From: Brevibacterium spongiae
GTDB lineage: Bacteria; Actinomycetota; Actinomycetes; Actinomycetales; Brevibacteriaceae
Assembly: GCF_026168515.1 (NCBI RefSeq)
Contig: NZ_CP093443.1
Location: 248,001-312,000, forward strand
Length of the DNA stretch: 64,000 nucleotides
Reading direction: 5' to 3'
A model generated the notes under the pieces. That model had not been told where the DNA came from, searched no databases, and saw nothing but the letters and a program-made list of their open reading frames with translations. The translations under genes were made by a program, and so were the position numbers. Positions 33,091-40,514 of this stretch are shown piece by piece. Position 1 is the stretch's first letter. Each line of letters begins with the position of its first letter.

Positions 33091-33185
33091 AGCTCGGTGA
33101 ACGAGGCCCGGGAAGCACCGTCAGCTCGGTGAACCGGCACTAGCTCGGTCCATGCACCAAGCTGCTGCAGGTTCACCGAGTTAGT
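33091..33185. repeat. AGCTCGGTGAAC repeat cluster with inverted copy
   Basis: AGCTCGGTGAAC occurs at 33091 and 33123, TAGCTCGGT at 33141, and the inverted form GGTTCACCGAG at 33170-33180. CTCGGTGAACC (33125-33135) and GGTTCACCGAG pair perfectly, and ACTAGCTCGGT (33139) pairs with ACCGAGTTAGT (33175) with one wobble. Alternative stems are thus possible. It may terminate the reductase transcript. Confidence 0.75.
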
Positions 33186-33300
33186 ACGGGCACCCACCGG
33201 GTGACACGGACCTCCGACACAAAAACTGTCCACGGTTCGGCGGGCGCTTCCTTCGGCGCAATAGGATGAAAGAGAGATCGACTCAGGAGGACACTGCATC

Positions 33301-33921
33301 GTGCCACGCACCGTCTATTACACCGCCACCACGCTCGACGGGTTCATCGCCGACCCCAAGGACTCACTCGAATGGCTGCTGCGCCAGACCGAAGAGCCGC
33401 CGGACGACGGTTTCATCGACGGTGTCGGCGCCCTCGTCATGGGTGCGACGACCTACGAATGGCTGCTGCGCAACCTCGACGGACCGTGGCCGTACAGTGT
33501 GCCCGCCTGGGTGATGACCCACCGCAAGCTCGGCCTGCCCGAAGTCGCCGACGCGAATGTGCCGGACACCGAGGAGGCGACGGGCGACGAGAAGAGCCCC
33601 GACGATGGGAAGGCGGCCGACGCCGGGACGAAGCCCGACATCCGCTTCGCCAAGGGGTCCGTTGCCGACCACTACTACGAGATGTGCACGGCCACCGGCG
33701 ACCACGACCTGTGGGTGATGGGCGGCGGCGACCTTGCCGGACAGTTCGCCGACGAGGGACTGCTCGACGAGATCATCACTTTCACCGCGCCCGTGGTCCT
33801 CGGCAAGGGGCGCCCGCTGCTGCCGCGTCGCCTCGACCTCGAGCTCCTCGAGGTCGGACACAGCGCCCCCTTCGTCGTCGCTCGCCATCGCGTCATCGGA
33901 CCGCTCCTCGAAGACAGCTGA
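33301..33921 (+). CDS. RibD C-terminal/dihydrofolate reductase-like protein
   Basis: This 206-residue protein has the fold of the gene at 10326: VYYTATTLDGFIADPKDSLEWLL at the start, LVMGATTYEWLLRNL, GDHDLWVMGGGDLAGQFADEGLLDEIITFTAPVVLGKGRPLLP at the NADPH loop and C-terminal strands. An Asp/Glu/Lys-rich loop of about 30 residues (TEEATGDEKSPDDGKAAD) is inserted in the middle and should be exposed. It begins with GTG after a strong AGGAGG. The substrate is not known. Confidence 0.88.
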   Translation: MPRTVYYTATTLDGFIADPKDSLEWLLRQTEEPPDDGFIDGVGALVMGATTYEWLLRNLDGPWPYSVPAWVMTHRKLGLPEVADANVPDTEEATGDEKSPDDGKAADAGTKPDIRFAKGSVADHYYEMCTATGDHDLWVMGGGDLAGQFADEGLLDEIITFTAPVVLGKGRPLLPRRLDLELLEVGHSAPFVVARHRVIGPLLEDS

Positions 33922-33944
33922 GCCAGCCCCACCGGGTGTATCCC

Positions 33945-33997
33945 CTCGCCGAGGCGGCCCTGGCCTTCCGTACGTAACCTCGGACCGCCTCGGCGAG
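33945..33997. repeat. Inverted pair of the CCGCCTCGGCGAG motif
   Basis: CTCGCCGAGGCGG (33945-33957) faces ACCGCCTCGGCGAG (33984-33997) with 26 bases between them, so the pair can form a 13-bp hairpin. It is intergenic, right after the reductase stop at 33921, and may act as a terminator. Confidence 0.8.
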
Positions 33998-34060
33998 GTT
34001 GTCCATCCGGATATCGGGCACCTCTGGTGCCGGCGCTTGGTTCCGTGATTCGATGCGTAT

Positions 34061-34819
34061 ATGACTGCTGCGATTGAGAATCATCGGGCCCGCCTGCGCG
34101 CGGGGGAGATCTACAACGGACTGTGGATGATGTCGACGAGCCCCGAGCTGGCGAAGGCCGGGTCGGCGGCCGGGTTCGACTATGTGAGCATCGATCTGCA
34201 GCACGGGTTCGTCAGGCCCACCGACGTGCTGCGGCTGACGGACGCGGTCCGGGCCAGCGGGGATGCGCTGGTGACCGCGCGGGTCGCGGCGAACCGCTTC
34301 ACCGAGATCGGGGCGCTCGCCGATGCCGGTGTCGAAGCGATCATCGTGCCGCTTGTGTCGTCCGTCGAGGAAGCTCGGGCCGCTGTGCGGGCCCTGGACT
34401 ATCCTTCGCGGGGCGGGGATCGATCCTGGGGACCGACCGCCGAGATCATGCACGGTGCCGTGCAGGACACCCGGGACGAACGCCCGCTGCTGTTCGTCAT
34501 GATCGAGAACAAGGAAGGCTTGGCCGCCGTCGAAGACATCTGCGCCGTGCCCGGAGTCGACGGGGTCTACGTCGGCCCGTCGGATCTCGCCTTCGCTGTC
34601 GGTGCCCTGCCCGGGCAGCCGAATGAGGCCCACGCCGAGGCGCTCGTGCGGATCCGCACGGCCGCCGACGCCGCCGGTGTGGTTCCGGGAATCCACTGCG
34701 GCGACGGCGAGGAGGCCAAGCTGCGCAGGGAGCAGGGTTTCCGGTTCATCACTTCGGCCGGCGACCTCGGCGCCGCGGGCCGCGCGTTCCGGGAGGAGCT
34801 GGCCGCGGCCCGGAACTGA
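34061..34819 (+). CDS. HpcH/HpaI family aldolase, GarL-like
   Basis: The 252-residue class II aldolase reads LWMMSTSPELAKAGSAAGFDYVSIDLQHGFV, with the catalytic His in DLQHG, AIIVPLVSSVEEARAAVRALDYPSRGGDRSWGP with the metal/pyruvate site, FVMIENKEGL with the metal Glu, VDGVYVGPSDLAF with the metal Asp. This is the pattern of 2-keto-3-deoxy-glucarate aldolase (GarL) and HpaI. With sugar-diacid dehydratases from 41.8 kb on, cleavage of 5-keto-4-deoxyglucarate to pyruvate and tartronate semialdehyde is a sound guess. There is no ribosome site; the gene may be leaderless, but the -10 match (TTCGAT) is poor. Confidence 0.89.
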   Translation: MTAAIENHRARLRAGEIYNGLWMMSTSPELAKAGSAAGFDYVSIDLQHGFVRPTDVLRLTDAVRASGDALVTARVAANRFTEIGALADAGVEAIIVPLVSSVEEARAAVRALDYPSRGGDRSWGPTAEIMHGAVQDTRDERPLLFVMIENKEGLAAVEDICAVPGVDGVYVGPSDLAFAVGALPGQPNEAHAEALVRIRTAADAAGVVPGIHCGDGEEAKLRREQGFRFITSAGDLGAAGRAFREELAAARN

Positions 34820-34820
34820 T

Positions 34821-34897
34821 CCCTCCCTTGCTACCCGACGGCGCCCCAGCAACCTTTCGCCACGTTGCTGGGGCGCCGTCGGGTAGCTCTGGGAGGG
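34821..34897. repeat. Long palindromic element, copy A
   Basis: Perfect 23-bp arms (34831-34853 and 34864-34886; CTACCCGACGGCG..CAGCAAC against its complement) enclose the loop CTTTCGCCAC. Outer CCCTCCC (34821-34827) and GGGAGGG (34891-34897) extend the pairing. It fills the whole gap between the convergent aldolase and LysR genes and should act as a two-way terminator. Copies B and C are at 48451 and 57798. Confidence 0.92.
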
Positions 34898-35773
34898 TCA
34901 GGAGCGGAGGAGGGAGACGACCTGCTGCAGGGCGGGGTTCTTCGACTGGACGTTCCACATCGCCTTGAGCTCGACGATTTCTTCGCTGAGGTCCTCGAAT
35001 GCCTTGAAGTGAACCCCCGGCACGCTGACGAGCGATGCCGATTCTGGGACGAACGCGAGTCCGTGGTTGTCAGCGACGAGGTTGATCATGGTGAGCACTT
35101 GGCTGATCGAGTGCTTCACCATGTGATGGTCGATGGGGAAATGGCGGATGATGAGGTCGTAGAAGGACGTCGCCTTCGTCGCCGAATGCATGATCAGCGG
35201 CTCTCCCGTCACATCGTCCTTGCGCAGCGGCCGATCGAGGTCGTGCAGTCGATGTCCATCCGGAATGGCAAGCAGCAGTCGTTCTGCCAGCAGCAGCTCC
35301 GAGTCGATGAAGCTGGGCGTCGTATCGGACCGGCCTAGGCCGAGGTCGATCCGCCCTTCCGCGATATTCTCCAGCTGTTCTCCGGTGACCATCTCGTGCA
35401 GGTCGAGATCGATGCCGGGAAAGTTCTCCTCTATGGCTGTCACCAAGCTTCCGAGGATGCCGAAGCCGCTGGCCGCAGTGAAACCGATGCTCAGCCGTCC
35501 CCATTGCCCCGATGCGATTCGACGCGCATCCTGCGGAGCCCGATCTGCCATAGCCAGCAGCACCTGGGCGTTGTCGAGGAAGGCCTCTCCCGCTGCGGTG
35601 AGGGTGACGCGCTTGTTGTCTCTGTCGAGCAGGTCGACCCCGACGAAGCGTTCGAGCTTCTGTATCTGTCGACTCAACGGGGGTTGTGTCATCGAGAGCG
35701 CCTCGGCTGCTTTGCCGAAATGAAGGTGTTCGGCAACCGCGACGAAGCACCGAACTTGGTCCAATGTGTACAT
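34898..35773 (-). CDS. LysR family regulator of the aldarate island
   Basis: The 291-residue regulator has the LTTR helix-turn-helix (YTLDQVRCFVAVAEHLHFGKAAEALSMTQPPLSRQIQKLERFVGVDLLDRDNKRVTLTAAGEAFL) and an effector domain with the usual two halves. It is divergent from tctC. The start at 35773 is backed by TATTGT exactly six bases upstream, so the mRNA is probably leaderless; a further ATG lies at 35797. That -10 box lies inside a T-N11-A site (35782-35798), which predicts autorepression. The same site recurs at 44394, so the regulon probably spans 34-48 kb. Confidence 0.92.
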   Translation of the reverse strand: MYTLDQVRCFVAVAEHLHFGKAAEALSMTQPPLSRQIQKLERFVGVDLLDRDNKRVTLTAAGEAFLDNAQVLLAMADRAPQDARRIASGQWGRLSIGFTAASGFGILGSLVTAIEENFPGIDLDLHEMVTGEQLENIAEGRIDLGLGRSDTTPSFIDSELLLAERLLLAIPDGHRLHDLDRPLRKDDVTGEPLIMHSATKATSFYDLIIRHFPIDHHMVKHSISQVLTMINLVADNHGLAFVPESASLVSVPGVHFKAFEDLSEEIVELKAMWNVQSKNPALQQVVSLLRS

Positions 35774-35779
35774 GGGACG

Positions 35780-35798
35780 ACAATACCTTTCGGGCATT
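35780..35798. promoter_or_regulatory. LTTR site in lysR-tctC gap, overlapping lysR -10
   Basis: CAATACCTTTC GG GCATT contains AAT-N11-ATT (35782-35798), the T-N11-A core of LysR-type boxes. The minus-strand TATTGT (35785-35780) six bases before lysR overlaps it. GATATC follows at 35809. Confidence 0.7.
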
Positions 35799-35899
35799 AC
35801 TTCATGCAGATATCATCATAGACAATATTATCGACGGTTCTTAGGCTCATTCTGAAGTGCTCAACAGATACGCAGAGGTATCGACCGAGCCCGAATGGA

Positions 35900-36913
35900 A
35901 TGGACCAGAAAATGCAGAACATCTCCAAACGAGCTGTCGGGCCGCTGGCCCTGGGATCTGTCGTGGCCCTTGCGCTCTCCGCCTGTGGCGGCAACGTCGC
36001 CGCAGGTGGCGGCGGTGGCGAAGAAGACTTTCCGACAAAGGAAGTCTCCATCACCGTTGGAGCTGCGGCAGGAGGTTCCACTGATCTCATTGCCCGTGCT
36101 CTCGCCGACGGGGCCTCGTCCGACCTCGGTCAGGCCATGCCGGTGATCAACAAGCCCGGTGCCAACGGCACCTTGGCGGCCAAGGAAGTCCAAGCGGCTA
36201 AACCTGATGGCTATAACCTCGCGACCCTCAACGCTTCACTCATCACGATCACCCCGCTGGCGGTTGGCGAAGACGAAGCTGTGAGCATCGACGACTTCGA
36301 GGTCATCACCGGAGTATCGCAGGATGACTACGTCATGGTCGCCAATCCGGATGCCGACGTGAAGACGGTCGACGATATCAAGAAGAGCGACAAGAAGCTC
36401 TCCTTCGGCACGGCAGGCGTTGGCACTGGCTCGCAGCTGGCGCAGAGCCTCCTGTTGGCTCAGATCGATACCGACTTCAAGGAAGTTCCGTTCGACTCCG
36501 GAGCGCCTGCAGTGACTGCGACCCTGGGCAACCAGGTGAATATCTCCACCGTTCAGCTCGGTGAGGCGAAGCCGCACATCGACGCTGGCAAGCTCGTGCC
36601 GATCATGGTCTTCTCCGAAGAGCGCAACAAGTTCCTCAAGGATGTGCCGACGGCGACCGAGGAAGGCTACGACATTCCTGTCTCGCAGTACCGTGCAGTC
36701 GTGGCACCGAAGGGCACCCCCGACGCGGTCATCGAAAAGCTCGACAAGTCGTTCAAGGCAACGTTCGAAACGGACGCCTATAAGGAATTCAACGAGAAGA
36801 ACCTGCTGACGCCGACCGAAGTCCCCGGCGATGAGATCGCCGCCGAATGGTCAGACCTGGCAGACCGCTACAAGAAGCTGGTTGATGAGTATGACATCGA
36901 TCTCGCAGACTGA
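35900..36913 (+). CDS. TTT transporter substrate-binding lipoprotein, TctC family
   Basis: The 337-residue protein has a signal peptide with lipobox LALSAC at about residue 30 and a Gly-rich linker, then the TctC fold: KEVSITVGAAAGGSTDLIARALAD at the ligand site, INKPGANGTLAAKEV, FGTAGVGTGSQLAQS and PFDSGAPAVTATLGN. It captures a carboxylate outside the cell for the TctAB pair downstream. Start 35900 or 35912 are both possible with weak ribosome sites. The gene is divergent from lysR. Cargo is likely an aldarate such as glucarate or galactarate, given the genes around; this is an inference. Confidence 0.92.
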   Translation: MDQKMQNISKRAVGPLALGSVVALALSACGGNVAAGGGGGEEDFPTKEVSITVGAAAGGSTDLIARALADGASSDLGQAMPVINKPGANGTLAAKEVQAAKPDGYNLATLNASLITITPLAVGEDEAVSIDDFEVITGVSQDDYVMVANPDADVKTVDDIKKSDKKLSFGTAGVGTGSQLAQSLLLAQIDTDFKEVPFDSGAPAVTATLGNQVNISTVQLGEAKPHIDAGKLVPIMVFSEERNKFLKDVPTATEEGYDIPVSQYRAVVAPKGTPDAVIEKLDKSFKATFETDAYKEFNEKNLLTPTEVPGDEIAAEWSDLADRYKKLVDEYDIDLAD

Positions 36914-36923
36914 TCGGACAGAC

Positions 36924-37469
36924 GTGGACAAGCCCGACGACGGCGAGAACCGGCCCGAGCTCCCGGCCACCGGCGAAGAAGCGGAAACTCCCGAAGAGCT
37001 CCTTGCGCTGTGGGAGGAGGAAGCTCCGGAGCCCGCTGGAGGGATCGCCAACCTCGTCGCCTGTGCGCTGACTCTGGCATTCGGTATCGCAGGAATGATC
37101 CTGTCCTGGAATCTCTCCCTCGGCAGTCTCACTGACCCTGCTCCGGGCTTCTTCCCCTTCGTCATCGCACTGATCACTGCAGTCCTCTCGGTGGCCCAGA
37201 TCGTTCTGGGCCGCCGAGGAGGCGACGGTGAAAAGTTCAACCGCTACTCGGTCACAGTCGTGTGGGGAATCATCAGCCTTCTGGTGTTCGTCATCGCGCT
37301 TCCACAGATCGGATTCGAGATTCCCGCGCTGCTCCTTTCCTTCGTCTGGATGAAGTGGTTGGGCGGCGAATCCTGGAGATCAGCCGCTCTCTACTCGGCT
37401 CTGACCGTCGCTGCCTTCTATCTCATCTTCGTCGTAGCGCTGCGCACGCAGCTGCCGCATCTCTTCTGA
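36924..37469 (+). CDS. TTT transporter small membrane subunit, TctB family
   Basis: The 181-residue protein has an acidic N-terminal stretch of about 40 residues (ENRPELPATGEEAETPEELL) and four helices starting at IANLVACALTLAFGIAG, with DPAPGFFPFVIALITAVLS, the DPGPGxxP-like TctB signature, in the first loop. GTG at 36924, 10 bp after tctC, has a CGGA ahead; ATGs at 36885 and 36891 overlap tctC and lack a ribosome site. It acts with TctA and TctC. Confidence 0.85.
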   Translation: MDKPDDGENRPELPATGEEAETPEELLALWEEEAPEPAGGIANLVACALTLAFGIAGMILSWNLSLGSLTDPAPGFFPFVIALITAVLSVAQIVLGRRGGDGEKFNRYSVTVVWGIISLLVFVIALPQIGFEIPALLLSFVWMKWLGGESWRSAALYSALTVAAFYLIFVVALRTQLPHLF

Positions 37470-37482
37470 GGAGGACGACTAC

Positions 37483-38997
37483 ATGGATTTCTTTGCCCCA
37501 GTCCTCGAAGGGTTCGGCACCGTCCTCGAACCCGGAAACCTTCTATACTGCTTCATCGGCGTTCTCGTCGGCATGCTCATCGGAGTGCTGCCCGGCCTCG
37601 GCCCGGCGGCGACAATGGCTATTCTCCTTCCGATGACTTTCGGAATCGAACCGGTCACCGCGATCATCATGCTTGCCGGCATCTTCTACGGTGCACAATA
37701 CGGCGGTACGATCACCTCGGTGCTTTTGCGGCTGCCCGGTGAGGCGAGCTCGGTCGTCACTGTGTTCGACGGCTACCAAATGGCCAAGCAGGGCCGCGCA
37801 GGTGCAGCGCTCGGTGTTGCCGCAGTCGGATCATTCATCGGTGGAACGGCCGCAATCCTGGGTCTGACCTTCCTAGCGCCCCTGATCGCCGGGTTCGCCC
37901 TCGACTTCGGGCCGCCCGAATATGCGGCTCTGTCCCTCCTCGGCGTCACCCTGGTCGCAACGATCAGCTCCGGCAACAAGGTCAAAGCCCTGATCGCCGC
38001 AGCTATCGGCGTGTTCCTCGCCATGGTCGGTCGCGATGTATTCACCGGTACTGAACGCTTCACCTTCGACAACCTCAGCCTCAGCGACGGCATCGATTTC
38101 GTGACAGTGGCAATGGGACTGTTCGGACTCGGCGAGATCCTCTACAACCTCGAGGAGCGCCACAAGGCGATGGCCACTCCCGAGAAACCCAAGCGTGTCT
38201 GGCCGACGACGGGCGAATTCAAACAGTCGGCACCGGCGATCGGACGTGGATCGATACTCGGCTTCCTGCTGGGAATTCTTCCCGGCGGAGGTGCCACCAT
38301 CTCTTCGCTTGCCGCCTACGGCGTGGAGAAGAAGGTCGCCAAAGATCCTTCTCGCTTCGGCAAGGGAGCCATCGAAGGAGTCGCCGGGCCGGAGTCCGCG
38401 AACAATGCCGCAGCGACATCGTCGTTCATTCCGCTGCTGAGCCTCGGTATTCCCGCCAATGCCACGATGGCGCTGATGTTCGGTGCCCTCCTCATCCAGG
38501 GGATCACGCCCGGGCCGCTCTTGGTCTCCGACGAACCCGAACTCTTCTGGGGCGTCGTCAACTCCATGTACATCGGCAACATCCTGCTGCTCATCATGGC
38601 GATTCCGCTGATCGGCGTCTTCGTCAAGATCCTCAGCGTCCGACCGGCGATCCTCGCCCCGATCACCGTGCTTATCACCCTCATCGGCGCCTACACGATC
38701 AAGAACTCGGTCTTTGACGTCGGTCTCGTGGTCCTCTTCGGAGTCATCGGCTACCTCATGAAGAAGACCGGATTCGAACCGGGACCACTCGTCCTCGCTT
38801 TCGTGCTGGCCGAACTGCTTGAGTCGAGCGTGCGACGTTCGCTCATTCTCTTCGAGGGCAACCTCGGCGAAGTGTTCACCCGTCCGATCACCGTCACGCT
38901 GCTGTTCGTGTTCCTGATCGTCATCTTCCTGCCGATCTTTCAGAAGATGCTCGGCAGAGCCACCGCCAAATCGAAGAGCAAGGAGCTCGTGTCATGA
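37483..38997 (+). CDS. TTT transporter large membrane subunit, TctA family
   Basis: The 504-residue permease has GVLPGLGPAATMAILLPMTFGIEP, GIFYGAQYGGTITSVLLRLPGEASSVVT, GILPGGGATISSLAAYGVEKK and GVAGPESANNAAATSSFIPLLSLGIPANA, all TctA hallmarks. It is clearly paralogous to the TctA at 15009 but with different pore-lining residues near YGG, so another cargo is likely. GAGGAGGAC lies before the ATG. It overlaps the Usp gene downstream by four bases. Confidence 0.94.
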   Translation: MDFFAPVLEGFGTVLEPGNLLYCFIGVLVGMLIGVLPGLGPAATMAILLPMTFGIEPVTAIIMLAGIFYGAQYGGTITSVLLRLPGEASSVVTVFDGYQMAKQGRAGAALGVAAVGSFIGGTAAILGLTFLAPLIAGFALDFGPPEYAALSLLGVTLVATISSGNKVKALIAAAIGVFLAMVGRDVFTGTERFTFDNLSLSDGIDFVTVAMGLFGLGEILYNLEERHKAMATPEKPKRVWPTTGEFKQSAPAIGRGSILGFLLGILPGGGATISSLAAYGVEKKVAKDPSRFGKGAIEGVAGPESANNAAATSSFIPLLSLGIPANATMALMFGALLIQGITPGPLLVSDEPELFWGVVNSMYIGNILLLIMAIPLIGVFVKILSVRPAILAPITVLITLIGAYTIKNSVFDVGLVVLFGVIGYLMKKTGFEPGPLVLAFVLAELLESSVRRSLILFEGNLGEVFTRPITVTLLFVFLIVIFLPIFQKMLGRATAKSKSKELVS

Positions 38998-39389
38998 GCA
39001 TTCTGGTCGGGTATGTTCCCTCGGCGACAGGAGAAGCCGCCGTCGACGCGGCTATCAAAGAAGCGGGTTGGCGAGGAGTGAAGCTGCGAATAGCGAATTC
39101 GCGCAAACGCGGTCCGCTGGTCGAAGGCACGGTTGCTGAAGACGCCGACCTCGAAGCGGTGAAGGCACGAGCCGAAGGCGCAGGAGTCGATGTCGAAGTA
39201 TTCACCTTGGCCCATGAGGACGACGTCGTCGACTCACTGCTGGAAGCGGCAGACGCCTGGTCTGTGGACCTCATCGTCATCGGCATGCGCAAACGCTCTC
39301 AGGTCGGAAAGTTTATTATGGGGTCCTCCGCGCAGAGAATCTTGCTGCAGGCAGATGTGCCCGTTCTGGCCGTCAAAGTCGCCAACTGA
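38994..39389 (+). CDS. Universal stress protein, single domain
   Basis: The 131-residue protein is one UspA fold: SILVGYVPSATGEAAVDAAI, a central LIVIGMRKRSQVGKFIMGSSAQRILLQADVPVLAVK that matches the ATP-binding G-2x-G-9x-G(S/T) pattern in relaxed form. It is the fourth gene of the tctCBA operon, joined by ATGA. Single Usps fused or coupled to carboxylate transporters (as in TRAP TeaD) bind ATP and can tune transport; a similar role for a TTT system is an inference. Confidence 0.9.
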   Translation: MSILVGYVPSATGEAAVDAAIKEAGWRGVKLRIANSRKRGPLVEGTVAEDADLEAVKARAEGAGVDVEVFTLAHEDDVVDSLLEAADAWSVDLIVIGMRKRSQVGKFIMGSSAQRILLQADVPVLAVKVAN

Positions 39390-39401
39390 TCCAACCACTC
39401 G

Positions 39402-39434
39402 CAGACCGACACCGGCACAGCTGGTGTCGGTCTG
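39402..39434 (+). terminator. Terminator after the tct-usp operon
   Basis: CAGACCGACACC and GGTGTCGGTCTG, perfect 12-bp arms around nine bases, followed by TTCTAT. Confidence 0.85.
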
Positions 39435-39481
39435 TTCTATGCGACGATGGGTCGTCGCAGCGAATCGACTATGGAGCTGAA

Positions 39482-40417
39482 GTGTCTCTCAAAGTGGCAG
39501 TGCTGCCGAACTCGACCCCGTACCTCGACGCCGTGCTGAAGTCAGCCGATGTGGTTGTCTCTTCATTGGATGACGCTCAGGCGCTGATCTGGACGGGGTC
39601 CGACCAGACTGGATTTCCATCATGCCTTCCACCCGCTATCGAATGGGTTCAGCTCAAGTCCGCAGGAGTGAAGCCGTGGATCGATTCAGGACGAGTCGAC
39701 TCGAAGAGACGGTGGACATCCGCAGTGGGTGCTTACAGTGCCGATGTCGCCGAGCATGCCGTGGCGCTGTTGCTCGGCTCTCTCCGCCAATTCACACTTC
39801 ATGCTCGGGCAAATTCCTGGTTGAAGGATTCAACCTGGAGCACCGTTCGATCCTTGCGGGGTCGAACCGTTGCGATCGTCGGCGCAGGGTCGATAGATCG
39901 GTCGTTGATTCCCCTGCTCAAAGCGCACGGAGCGCGGGTGATCGCCATCAATCGCTCAGGCCGAGAAGTCGAGGGCGCAGAGCGAACAGTGAGTTCTCGG
40001 GATCTCGATGAAGCACTGGCGGAGGCCGACGACGCAGTCCTGGCGGGAGCTTCGACGGACGAGACTCTACGAATCATCGGACAGAAACAGCTGGCGGCAT
40101 TGGGATCTGACCCGCGAGACGGAACACCCGGAGTGCTCATCAATATCGCCAGGGGAGACCTCGTAGACCATGCGGCGCTGACCGATGCACTGCGTCGTCG
40201 GATCATCAGTGGGGCAGGTCTGGATGTGTTCGATCCGGAGCCGCTCCCCGCCGAGGATCCTCTGTGGGGCATGGACAACGTGCTCATCACTCCGCATGTC
40301 GCCAATCCGCGGATTCGGATGTTGGAGAATTTCGCTGATCTTGTCCAGGAGAACCTGCGTCGGTTCGCCTGCGGACGAGAACTGAAGGCAGAGATTGATC
40401 TGAGCCGCAGCTACTGA
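39482..40417 (+). CDS. D-isomer 2-hydroxyacid dehydrogenase
   Basis: The 311-residue protein has the catalytic triad of the family: NIARGDLVD (Arg), DVFDPEPLP (Glu) and ITPHVANP (His). The NAD loop reads VGAGSIDRS, so the third glycine of GxGxxG is Asp, which is unusual. It likely reduces a 2-keto acid with NAD(P)H. In an aldarate island hydroxypyruvate or tartronate-semialdehyde related acids are possible, but unproven. It begins with GTG after GGAG and has terminators on both sides, so it is its own unit. Confidence 0.87.
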   Translation: MSLKVAVLPNSTPYLDAVLKSADVVVSSLDDAQALIWTGSDQTGFPSCLPPAIEWVQLKSAGVKPWIDSGRVDSKRRWTSAVGAYSADVAEHAVALLLGSLRQFTLHARANSWLKDSTWSTVRSLRGRTVAIVGAGSIDRSLIPLLKAHGARVIAINRSGREVEGAERTVSSRDLDEALAEADDAVLAGASTDETLRIIGQKQLAALGSDPRDGTPGVLINIARGDLVDHAALTDALRRRIISGAGLDVFDPEPLPAEDPLWGMDNVLITPHVANPRIRMLENFADLVQENLRRFACGRELKAEIDLSRSY

Positions 40418-40456
40418 GCTGCCGCACGGCACCACCGGATTGGACCTAAAGGATTG

Positions 40457-40488
40457 GGCCCCGACATCGTCGAAACGATGTCGGGGCC
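40457..40488. terminator. Bidirectional terminator
   Basis: GGCCCCGACATCGT, loop CGAA, ACGATGTCGGGGCC: perfect 14-bp arms between convergent genes. Confidence 0.88.
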
Positions 40489-40514
40489 TAAGTGGGTGAT
40501 GCGGTCGTTCGGTC

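Noticed and set aside
34831..34886. CRISPR-like or tRNA-like palindrome
   Set aside because: Single units far apart with long perfect arms, no spacers and no tRNA cloverleaf; treated as a dispersed palindromic element.
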